Source: an uncultured Spartobacteria bacterium (GTDB lineage: Bacteria > Verrucomicrobiota > Verrucomicrobiia > Chthoniobacterales > Terrimicrobiaceae). Taken from it: a stretch of DNA of 64,000 nt. Shown piece by piece: positions 33,789 through 41,258 of this stretch. The translations under genes were made by a program, and so were the position numbers. Where the stretch lies: NCBI GenBank assembly GCA_937919825.1, contig CALFPA010000069.1:1-64000 (forward strand), in the 5' to 3' direction. The first letter of the stretch is position 1, and each line of letters opens with the position of its first letter. A model generated the notes under the pieces. It worked only from the letters and a program-made list of their open reading frames with translations, was not told the origin of the DNA and made no database searches.

Positions 33789-34838
33789 ATGAAACTGATC
33801 GCACAAAAAGAAGCCGAAGCATTCGTGAAGACGGGAGCCACCGAGTTCCGCTACAACCGCGACATCCGCCTCACCCCCGGAGCCAAAGATGTTTTCTCTG
33901 AAGCGGGAGTGAAGGTCGTGTTCGACGCCGAGGTCTCCGCCTCGGAGTCCACACCCGCGCCCTGCGCTGCCGCTGCTGGCACTTCGGATGATCAGAAACT
34001 CTTCAACAGCCCCGAGGCCGAGCGGATCAAAAAAGAAATCTGCGACATCGGTCGCCGCATCTGGGCCCGTGAATACTGCGACGGCAACGGCGGCAACATC
34101 TCCGCCCGCCTCGGCCCAGACCGTTTCATCATCACGCCCACCGGCGTCAGCAAGGGTTTCATGACCCCCGAAATGCTCTCGATGGTGGACATCAAGGGCA
34201 ATCAACTCGCCGGCTCTTGGAAGCGCTCGAGTGAGTTCACCACCCACGCGGCGATTTACGAGACCACTCCCGAAGCTGCCTCGGTCTGCCACGCCCATCC
34301 CGTGCACGCGGGAGCTTTTGCGATCAAGGAACTCCAACCGCCCGCCCGGCTCATTCCGGAACTCGAGGTTTTCGTCGGCCAAGTCGCCGTCGCCGGTTAC
34401 CAAACTCCCGGCTCGCCCGAGATCGCCGCGAGCATCCGCCCGCTCGCTCCGCAGCACCAATCGATCATCATGGGCTGCCACGGCGTGATCTGCTGGGGCA
34501 AATCCGTTGAGGACGCCTACTTCAAGATGGAGATCACCGACGCCTACTGCCGCACGATCATCCTCGCCCAATCCCTCCCCGGCTCCGCTTCGATCCCGTG
34601 CGAGAAGATGGACGACCTCCTCAACATCAAGAAGAGCATGGGCCTTCCCGACAACCGCTACGAACTCAAGAACGCCGAACTCTGCGAAGTCGATCCTTGG
34701 ACCGAAATGTGCGGAAGCCGCGGCTGCTCCACGCCCGTCACTCCTTTCAATCCCATGACTGCTCCGCAGTCGGATGCGGACCTCGAATCCCTCGTTCAAA
34801 AACTCACGAACGAGATCATGGCCAACCTCAACAAATAA
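33789..34838 (+). CDS. BMC-associated class II aldolase (fuculose/rhamnulose phosphate type)
   Basis: Zinc-dependent cleavage of L-fuculose-1-P or L-rhamnulose-1-P to DHAP and L-lactaldehyde. The catalytic domain (about residues 80-300) has GNGGNISARLG, SSEFTTHAAIYE and zinc ligands in CHAHPVHAGA and GCHGVICWG. It is long for the family (349 residues). An N-terminal small domain (1-45, LTPGAKDVFSEAGVKVVF) precedes an Ala/Pro linker, and after a linker the C-terminus SDADLESLVQKLTNEIMANL is a predicted amphipathic helix, a likely encapsulation peptide. The sugar preference is inferred from nearby rhaB. Confidence 0.9.
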   Translation: MKLIAQKEAEAFVKTGATEFRYNRDIRLTPGAKDVFSEAGVKVVFDAEVSASESTPAPCAAAAGTSDDQKLFNSPEAERIKKEICDIGRRIWAREYCDGNGGNISARLGPDRFIITPTGVSKGFMTPEMLSMVDIKGNQLAGSWKRSSEFTTHAAIYETTPEAASVCHAHPVHAGAFAIKELQPPARLIPELEVFVGQVAVAGYQTPGSPEIAASIRPLAPQHQSIIMGCHGVICWGKSVEDAYFKMEITDAYCRTIILAQSLPGSASIPCEKMDDLLNIKKSMGLPDNRYELKNAELCEVDPWTEMCGSRGCSTPVTPFNPMTAPQSDADLESLVQKLTNEIMANLNK

Positions 34839-34845
34839 TCATCCC

Positions 34846-35769
34846 ATGAAAGTTGCAATCATCGGCGGCGGTGGCCGCGTCGGCTCCTGCGCCGCCTTCG
34901 CCCTCCAATGCTCCGGCATCGTCCGCGAACTTGTCCTTCTCGACGCCAACCAAGCCACAGCCGAAGGCGAGGCCCTCGATCTTCTTCACGGTGCCGCCTA
35001 CTGCGCCGACCAGAAAATTTCCGCCGGCACCTACGCCGACTGCAAAGATGCTGACATCATTTGCATCACCGCCGGGCTTCGCCGCAAACCCGACGAGTCC
35101 CGCCTCGATCTCATCAACCGCAATGTCACCCTCTTCCTCGGCATCCTCGAAAGCCTCAAGGTCGCCGGGATGAAAAAAGACGCGATCGTCTTCGTGGTTT
35201 CGAATCCCGTCGACATCCTCACCCAGCTCGCCGTCGAAAAAACCGGCCTCCCCGCCGCCCAAGTCCTCGGCCTTGGCACTGTGCTCGACACCTCGCGTTT
35301 CTGCTCGCTCATCGCCTCCTCGCTCGACCTCCCCGCCACGCAGGTCCGCGCGATGATCCTTGGTGAACATGGTGATACCATGCTCCCCGTGTGGTCCTCG
35401 GCTTCCGTGGACGGCTTCCCGCTCACGAAATTCCCTGGAGTCACTCCCGCCTTCCAAACCCAAATCTTCGAGCGCACGCAGAAGAGCGGCGCGGAAGTCA
35501 TCTCCCGCAAAGGCGGAGCCGGCTATGCCGTCGGCGTCGCCATCCGAGAGGTCATCGACTGCATCGCCCTCGATCGTCGCCTCATTCTTCCCGTCTCGAG
35601 CCAGATCAACGGCGCCTACGGCATCCGTGGCGTTTCGATCAGTGTGCCCACCGTTGTCGGCCGCGCCGGCGCGCTGAAGCACATCGAGCTCGAACTCTGG
35701 CCCAAAGAAATCCAAGCGCTCCAAGCCTCCGCCCAGGCCCTCAAAAACACCCGCGCGAAGATTTCCTAA
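34846..35769 (+). CDS. Lactate/malate-type dehydrogenase of the BMC locus
   Basis: NAD-dependent 2-hydroxyacid dehydrogenase of 307 residues, the last gene of the BMC operon. The Rossmann loop IGGGGRVGS, the active loop AGLRRKPDESRLDL, VVSNPVDILTQL, VLGLGTVLDTSRF and the catalytic LGEHGDTMLP (His) are present. At the specificity position where L-lactate dehydrogenases have Gln (NQKPGE) this protein has Arg, as in malate dehydrogenases. It may recycle NADH produced by the aldehyde dehydrogenase; the real substrate is open. The ATG at 34846 follows the aldolase stop by seven bases. No encapsulation peptide was seen. Confidence 0.85.
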   Translation: MKVAIIGGGGRVGSCAAFALQCSGIVRELVLLDANQATAEGEALDLLHGAAYCADQKISAGTYADCKDADIICITAGLRRKPDESRLDLINRNVTLFLGILESLKVAGMKKDAIVFVVSNPVDILTQLAVEKTGLPAAQVLGLGTVLDTSRFCSLIASSLDLPATQVRAMILGEHGDTMLPVWSSASVDGFPLTKFPGVTPAFQTQIFERTQKSGAEVISRKGGAGYAVGVAIREVIDCIALDRRLILPVSSQINGAYGIRGVSISVPTVVGRAGALKHIELELWPKEIQALQASAQALKNTRAKIS

Positions 35770-36115
35770 CGCGCCAACGCCACCAAGCTGCCGAGATGGC
35801 AGCTCCAGTTGCGTAGTAGACAATATCCAGCGGGTCGGCCGTGCAATGGACGAATAGCATTGGAGCGATGCCCTCGGCGGCTACCGACCAGGCAGCAGTG
35901 AGGAAAACGATTTCGCGGATCGATGGAAAATTGTCGTGAGTCCGGAGACCGATTTGACGCTCAATCCATAGAAAAGCCGGCGCGGCAGCGGGGATCAAAA
36001 GGATGTCAGCAAACCATCCACTCAGAGCCTCAAAATCAAAAATCCAACGATTGATCGCATACAGGGCGACAGCACCAAAGCAGAGCGGGTCGAGTGCGTA
36101 GCGGAACCGCTTCAA
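35741..36115 (-). CDS. Small four-helix membrane protein
   Basis: Unknown function. From a TTG at 36115 the 124-residue product (LKRFRYALDPLCFGAVALY) has four hydrophobic segments: ALDPLCFGAVALYAINRW, WFADILLIPAAAPAFLWIE, REIVFLTAAWSVAAEGIAP and LDIVYYATGAAISAAWWRW. The pattern and length recall a family of uncharacterised membrane proteins in this phylum (recollection, not checked). Its 3' end overlaps the convergent dehydrogenase gene by 29 bases. No ATG is available close to the first segment, so the start is uncertain. Confidence 0.6.
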   Translation of the reverse strand: MKRFRYALDPLCFGAVALYAINRWIFDFEALSGWFADILLIPAAAPAFLWIERQIGLRTHDNFPSIREIVFLTAAWSVAAEGIAPMLFVHCTADPLDIVYYATGAAISAAWWRWRVRKSSRGCF

Positions 36116-36295
36116 AAAAGGCCGGTGATCACAATTCCCGTTCCGAGAGCAAGAGCTGCCTTGATCAAAATTAAACCCATGAGGCAGGGATCTATCAGGG
36201 CCCCGGGGCAGCGTCAAACCGCACTCGCTCGTGTCGCATCGATGGGGTCGGGACTCCAATTGACACGGCATATCCTCGGCTTAGCCTCCACGCGC

Positions 36296-36973
36296 ATGTT
36301 GGATTTGGAATTCAACCTTAAAACATTTTTTGTAAACCGAGTCGCATCCGCTCTGGTAGCCGTCGCATGGGCTGCCCTGCTCGGCGCCTGTGCGCCGCAG
36401 GCAGATTCTTCGCATTCGCGGATTTCGGTTTATTCGACGGCATATCTCACCGACGACAATCAGGTCGTTTACGCGGTAAATTCCGGGGCGCATCCGAAGC
36501 CGACCCCAAAACCCTCGCTCGAATGGACTTGGACGGGCGACGGTGTGCTAGGGACCCCATCCCTCACGATCGATCTCGGCTCACAGACGGCGACATTTTT
36601 TAAAGGTGAACAACCGGTCGGCAAATCGCCGGTTTCGACAGGCCGGGAGGGCTTCGGCACGCCGACGGGCAGTTTCAAAATCACTCAGAAAAACAAAAAC
36701 CATGCTTCGAATCTCTACGGCGATTTTGTGGATGGGGAGGGGAATGTCGTGAAGGCGAATGTCGCGCTCGGTCGGGACAAATGTCCGGCTGGCGCGAGGT
36801 TTCGCGGGGCTTCGATGCCGTATTTTATGAGAATCCATGGAGCGGTGGGGATGCATGCGGGCTACCTCCCGGGCTATCCTGCCTCGCATGGCTGCATCCG
36901 GATGCCTCGTGGTGCGGCTCAGCGTTTTTTTGAAAACGCTCCAGTTGGCATGCCGGTGCGGGTGGTTCATTGA
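36296..36973 (+). CDS. L,D-transpeptidase (YkuD domain) lipoprotein
   Basis: Envelope enzyme that forms 3-3 peptidoglycan cross-links or attaches proteins to peptidoglycan. From the ATG at 36296 (225 residues) there is a hydrophobic signal with lipobox LLGAC near residue 33, then a linker and the YkuD domain: SLTIDLGSQTATFFKGEQ, PTGSFKITQKNK, RIHGAVGMHAG and the catalytic SHGCIRMP (Cys). The arrangement is normal. It stands alone, with a 72-bp gap to the transporter fusion downstream. Confidence 0.86.
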   Translation: MLDLEFNLKTFFVNRVASALVAVAWAALLGACAPQADSSHSRISVYSTAYLTDDNQVVYAVNSGAHPKPTPKPSLEWTWTGDGVLGTPSLTIDLGSQTATFFKGEQPVGKSPVSTGREGFGTPTGSFKITQKNKNHASNLYGDFVDGEGNVVKANVALGRDKCPAGARFRGASMPYFMRIHGAVGMHAGYLPGYPASHGCIRMPRGAAQRFFENAPVGMPVRVVH

Positions 36974-37045
36974 TCAGCTAAACCTGGCACGCTTGCGGCG
37001 AGAGAAGTTGCGGGAGAGGGAGTGGCGTTGTATGGATACGGCCGC

Positions 37046-38899
37046 ATGGCACAATCCTCCACCTTTCAACTACCGCGTCCGATCGGGGCGGTGCTCTGGG
37101 GAATTTCCGTGGCCCTCTCCTGGATGTGGGGCCTCGGGTTGTTTTTCTCGGTTCAATTCACCACGCAGTTCGGGCTGTTCGGCCTGCTGACTTTTGCGAT
37201 TCCAAATTTCCTCGGCCTGCTGATTTTCGGGTTGGTCACCCACCATCTGGCGCGCCGCCAGTCCGGTTCGGAGTCGCTGGCGCAGTTTTTCAACTCGTGG
37301 TCGCGGCCATTCCGCCTCGTTTTTTTCCTCTACCAACTTCTCGCGATCACGCTCACGATTTTCGCGTTCATCCGCTACGCGTGGCAACCGTTGGGCTTCA
37401 CGCCGGAGTTGCTCTACCTGCCTCTCACGATGTTCGTCATCCTCGCGGCGGCGATTCTTTTTGGTGAGGAATTCGACATCAAGCGAATCAAATACAGCCA
37501 CGGCGTGATGTTTCTGATTCTGGCGGCTGCGGTGACGATTCTGATCGGCCATGCGGCGCAAAAAGGAACCGGCCCGCTGTCATTTCCGAAGCTCCCGACG
37601 AACGACTGGAACTACTGGGGCTACGCCGTGCCGATCATCATCGGGTTTCTGGTCGGCCCCTGGCTCGACCTCCAGCAATGGCAGCGCGCGATCCAAATGC
37701 ACCGCGAGCGTGTCTCGATCGCGGCTGGCTATATCATCGGCTCCAGTCTGTTTCTCGCGCTGATTCTCTTCCACGGCCTGATGGCGCTCTGGGCGTTGAA
37801 CTGGGGCGCAGCGGAGTTTGTGCGGGTCGGCATCACTGGCCACAACTACGGCCAGGAAATCCTCGCCAAAGTCCTGCCGGTGGCCTCGCCGTGGACTTTT
37901 GCCGCCTATGCCGTGTTTATTTGCGTGTGCGTGCTCACCACGCTGGATAGCGGCTACATCGCGCTGAAGTGGTTCCTCACCTCGAACGCCAGCACGAGCA
38001 ATCATCCGATCTTTTCACTGATTCCCACCAAGCTCCTGACTTCCCCGATCCCGGCCTATCTGCTGGCGGGCATCGTCGCGCTGGTTGGGGTGATGCTGAA
38101 ATTCGAGCTCGAGTTTTTCATGATCTTCTACGCGACCTTTTTCGTCGGGTATTCGATTTTGGCCATTGCGCGGTGTTTCATCGTGAGCCCCGCGAATGCC
38201 ATCCCTCAGGTGAAAATGTTCTGCATCGGCAGCATCGCCGTGCTGATCTTTTCGTTCGGATATTTTCTTCGCTCGCCGGAGATGCAAATCGTCGGGTCGC
38301 TTCTCCCTCTTGGCTATGTGATCTGGCTGCTCATCAAGCCCAGCGCCACCGAGGATTTCGCCACCGACACGGCGGAGTTGGAAGCCCCGGCTTCTAGTTC
38401 ACTGGCAACCTCTCCTCAAAGCGCCGTGAGCGTCGCAAGCCCGGTGACCATGCTCGATCCCAACGCGATCCAGCATAGCCTCGCGGGACATTTTGAAGGG
38501 AAATGGTTCGTCCACACGCTCATCGCCACCTATGCCGACACCAACTCGGTCGGGAATGTCTATTTCGGCATGTATGCCATGTGGGTCGGCAAGACGCGCG
38601 AGCTTTTCTTCAACCGCGTGATGCCGAAGTTCAACCTTCAGAACACGCCGTTCTACATCCTCACGCGCTCGTTCGAGCACAAGTTCATCCGCGAGACCCG
38701 CGAGTTCGAGACCGTGCAGGTGAAAATCCGCGTGGCGGGCTACAACCGAAAATTTGCCACCCTCGAGCACGAAATCTACGACTCGCTCGGCCAAATGCTC
38801 GGGAAGGGAAAACAGAGCCTGCTGTTCGTCTCCTCGACGGACTACAAGATGCTCGATATCCCGCCGGATGTTTACTCGGCATTCATTGCCCACACCTGA
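37046..38899 (+). CDS. Sodium/solute symporter-like permease fused to a hotdog thioesterase domain
   Basis: Single 617-residue frame from ATG 37046 (a GTG at 37022 is possible). Residues about 10-430 have 11-12 membrane segments; GPWLDLQQWQRAIQ and LTTLDSGYIALKWF recall the SSS/APC transporter fold. After a low-complexity Ala/Ser/Thr/Pro linker (about 435-465), residues about 480-612 form a hotdog acyl-CoA thioesterase-like domain: TYADTNSVGNVYFGMYAMWV carries the Asp and the G-N/H-V-Y pattern of 4-hydroxybenzoyl-CoA-type thioesterases. No stop separates the two parts. The substrate is unknown. The C-terminal domain should be cytosolic if the segment number is even. Confidence 0.78.
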   Translation: MAQSSTFQLPRPIGAVLWGISVALSWMWGLGLFFSVQFTTQFGLFGLLTFAIPNFLGLLIFGLVTHHLARRQSGSESLAQFFNSWSRPFRLVFFLYQLLAITLTIFAFIRYAWQPLGFTPELLYLPLTMFVILAAAILFGEEFDIKRIKYSHGVMFLILAAAVTILIGHAAQKGTGPLSFPKLPTNDWNYWGYAVPIIIGFLVGPWLDLQQWQRAIQMHRERVSIAAGYIIGSSLFLALILFHGLMALWALNWGAAEFVRVGITGHNYGQEILAKVLPVASPWTFAAYAVFICVCVLTTLDSGYIALKWFLTSNASTSNHPIFSLIPTKLLTSPIPAYLLAGIVALVGVMLKFELEFFMIFYATFFVGYSILAIARCFIVSPANAIPQVKMFCIGSIAVLIFSFGYFLRSPEMQIVGSLLPLGYVIWLLIKPSATEDFATDTAELEAPASSSLATSPQSAVSVASPVTMLDPNAIQHSLAGHFEGKWFVHTLIATYADTNSVGNVYFGMYAMWVGKTRELFFNRVMPKFNLQNTPFYILTRSFEHKFIRETREFETVQVKIRVAGYNRKFATLEHEIYDSLGQMLGKGKQSLLFVSSTDYKMLDIPPDVYSAFIAHT

Positions 38900-38905
38900 T
38901 CTGGC

Positions 38906-40207
38906 ATGAGGAACTGGGCGGTCACACGAGGGCTTCTGTTTTCGACTTCGGCAGCCGCCGCCTTGCTTCTGACCGCCTGCCCGAAGCCGCCGCCCCCGCC
39001 TCCTCCACCAACCCCCGCGCCGACTCCGACGCCCGTTCCCACCCCCACGCCGATCCCTGCGCTGGTTCGCAAGCCGCTCCCCACCGCGACGCTCTTCAAT
39101 GGCATCGCCCTCGAATCTGCGGTTGTCACGGAAACCGGCGCGGACCTCGCCTCCGCCGACCGCAAGGAAAACAACGCTTACAAAGTCGAAGTCACCCTGC
39201 GCCTCCGATTGCCCCGCCCTGCCGCCACGCTGGAGGACATCCTTTCCAACAAGCCGGACTTGGCCGCTGTGCTTCCGACCCTGCCGACGCTTCTCGCCAA
39301 CGCCACCGTCTCCCCGTTTTTTGAGAAATTCTACGACCTCAAAGTCCGTGATGTGCGTCGCAAGCAGGCCAATCTCGACGCCATCCTCTCTCGCCACAAT
39401 TTCTACGATTGCGAGACGATGCTCGAACTCCAGAACCCTGCGACTTCGCGCCGCGCCCTGATGGTGCTTTCGGATATGGATGTGAATACCGACGGTTCCG
39501 ATGGCGACCGCAATGTCGCCGTGGATAGCTCGTCCATGTTCTTCCTGCCACAGACGAGTTATCGCTGGCTGAAGCAAACCGACCGCGTGAATCCCTGCCT
39601 GCCGATCGAGGAAAAAAAACTCGCCGACTTCGAGGCGGAGCTGGCCAAGCCGGGTCTCAAGACCGCCCGCATTCAAGAAATCAAAGACGGCATCGACCTC
39701 GCCAAACGCCGCATCCACGATCTCAAGAAGTGGAGTTTCCTTGTCTCCTCGGTGGACCCCTTCATCGTTCTTCCCGGTTTCATCATGCGCGACCACACCG
39801 GGCCGTTCGTTCCGAAAGTGGGCGACTACGCCGTGGTGATCCACGAGGGTCGCGCCTTCCCGGCGATCCTCGGCGACTCCGGCCCCTCCCACAAAGCCGG
39901 TGAAGCCTCGCTCCTGCTCTGCCGCGAACTCAACGGCAATTCCTCCAATCTCAGCCGCCCGATCAGCGATCTGAAGGTCGCCTATGTTGTTTTTCCCGGC
40001 TCCGCCGAACCAGAAAACACACCGCCTGACTTGGAAAAGTGGCAGGCGAAATGCCAAACCCTCATCGACGAACTCGGTGGCCTCGGCGTCCCGCTCCACA
40101 CTTGGCCAAATCTCGTCCCGCCATGGCCCACCCCCACGCCAAGCCCTGAGCCCACTCCAGCGCCGTCGCCGCAGGAATCACTCACTCCTTCGCCGGAAGC
40201 TCGTTGA
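38906..40207 (+). CDS. GH75 chitosanase-like lipoprotein with Pro/Thr linkers
   Basis: Predicted lipoprotein (lipobox LLLTAC, Cys25) of 433 residues. A Pro/Thr-rich tether spans residues 26-55 and a similar one closes the C-terminus (about 405-433). The region about 165-370 matches glycoside hydrolase family 75: DCETMLELQ, LSDMDVNTDGSDGD, SSSMFFLPQTSYRW, DPFIVLPGFIM, GDYAVVIHEGRAFPAILGDSGP and KAGEASLLL. The acidic pair Asp324/Glu333 (GDSGP...GEAS, nine apart) corresponds to the residues known as essential in fungal GH75. It may cleave chitosan or partly deacetylated glycan at the cell surface. The middle part (65-160) is unassigned. Confidence 0.72.
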   Translation: MRNWAVTRGLLFSTSAAAALLLTACPKPPPPPPPPTPAPTPTPVPTPTPIPALVRKPLPTATLFNGIALESAVVTETGADLASADRKENNAYKVEVTLRLRLPRPAATLEDILSNKPDLAAVLPTLPTLLANATVSPFFEKFYDLKVRDVRRKQANLDAILSRHNFYDCETMLELQNPATSRRALMVLSDMDVNTDGSDGDRNVAVDSSSMFFLPQTSYRWLKQTDRVNPCLPIEEKKLADFEAELAKPGLKTARIQEIKDGIDLAKRRIHDLKKWSFLVSSVDPFIVLPGFIMRDHTGPFVPKVGDYAVVIHEGRAFPAILGDSGPSHKAGEASLLLCRELNGNSSNLSRPISDLKVAYVVFPGSAEPENTPPDLEKWQAKCQTLIDELGGLGVPLHTWPNLVPPWPTPTPSPEPTPAPSPQESLTPSPEAR

Positions 40208-41204
40208 TCGCGTTCAGAAGGAGACGGATTTTTCCAAAGTCCCGCTTGTGCGGAGTCAGCACGATGCGGGGCATGTGGTGCAGGTGCGCGTCATCGATTT
40301 CCTCTTCGAGCGCGCCGGTCTGTTCGATCCGGTCGGCGGCGAGCATCCCGTCGAAACGGCTATTCAAGGCCTGAACCGACTCCTCCGTGAGCGGGTGGTG
40401 GATGCGGATGACCATCTTTTCGCGGACCCAGCGGTAGGAATGGAAATTCCGGTAAAAGGCGTTGATGTGCCGCACCGCGTCGTCCACATCGTAGGTGATG
40501 TGGATGAGGTGGAAGTCCGAGTCGGAAACAAGCCCGTTGTGCAGAAGATCGTTCGTGATGAACCGGCGCCAGGTCTCCCAATAGTGGCCGTTCTGGCGGT
40601 CGATCATCACGATCGGCACGATCGGCATCTTGCCAGTCTGCATGAGCGTCAGAATTTCAAACCCCTCGTCATGCGTGCCGAAGCCGCCCGGGAACAAGGC
40701 GAACGCGTGGGTTTCCTTGGCGAAATTCAATTTGCGGGTGAAAAAATAATTGAAGTTGATGAGCTTCGGATCGCCATGAATCGTCTCATTTGCCGCCTGC
40801 TCGAAGGGGAGTCGGATGTTGAGCCCGAAGCTCTTTTCCGCGCCCGCACCCTTCTGTGCCGCGCCCATGATGCCGTCCCCGCCGCCGGTGATGAGCATGT
40901 AGCCGTGCTCGACGATTTTTTCTCCGAAGGCCACGGCCTGCTTGTATTCGTCCTGCTCCGGCTTGGTGCGCGCGCTGCCGAAGACCGCCACTTTCTTCAC
41001 GCGGTTGTAACGGGCAAAAATCCTCGCCGCATTGCGCATTTCTCGCAGGGCGCGGCTCATGAGCTTCACCTCGGCGATCGTCGCCCGGTCCCGCCCGAAA
41101 CCGAGCGCGGTGTTGATCATGTCTTCGATGTGACGGGCGTTTTTTCCCTCGGCGACTTCGCCAGTCAGGGCCTTGATTCGGGGGTCGACTTCTTTTGATT
41201 TCAT
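40182..41204 (-). CDS. LOG-family protein (lysine decarboxylase-like Rossmann fold)
   Basis: Member of the LOG/YgdH superfamily, whose characterised members are cytokinin-activating or nucleotide 5'-monophosphate phosphoribohydrolases. The 340-residue protein has VAVFGSARTKPEQDEY, MLITGGGDGIMGAAQKGA and the family signature PGGFGTHDEGFEILTLMQ. It carries about 55 extra N-terminal residues and a C-terminal extension, as in the longer bacterial PpnN-like forms. Its 3' end overlaps the convergent GH75 gene by 26 bases. The substrate is inferred only. Confidence 0.85.
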   Translation of the reverse strand: MKSKEVDPRIKALTGEVAEGKNARHIEDMINTALGFGRDRATIAEVKLMSRALREMRNAARIFARYNRVKKVAVFGSARTKPEQDEYKQAVAFGEKIVEHGYMLITGGGDGIMGAAQKGAGAEKSFGLNIRLPFEQAANETIHGDPKLINFNYFFTRKLNFAKETHAFALFPGGFGTHDEGFEILTLMQTGKMPIVPIVMIDRQNGHYWETWRRFITNDLLHNGLVSDSDFHLIHITYDVDDAVRHINAFYRNFHSYRWVREKMVIRIHHPLTEESVQALNSRFDGMLAADRIEQTGALEEEIDDAHLHHMPRIVLTPHKRDFGKIRLLLNAINELPAKE

Positions 41205-41258
41205 GCGATCGAGGGTTTAACACTAGGCACTGCGCCAGAACCTCGCCAACCGAAAATC

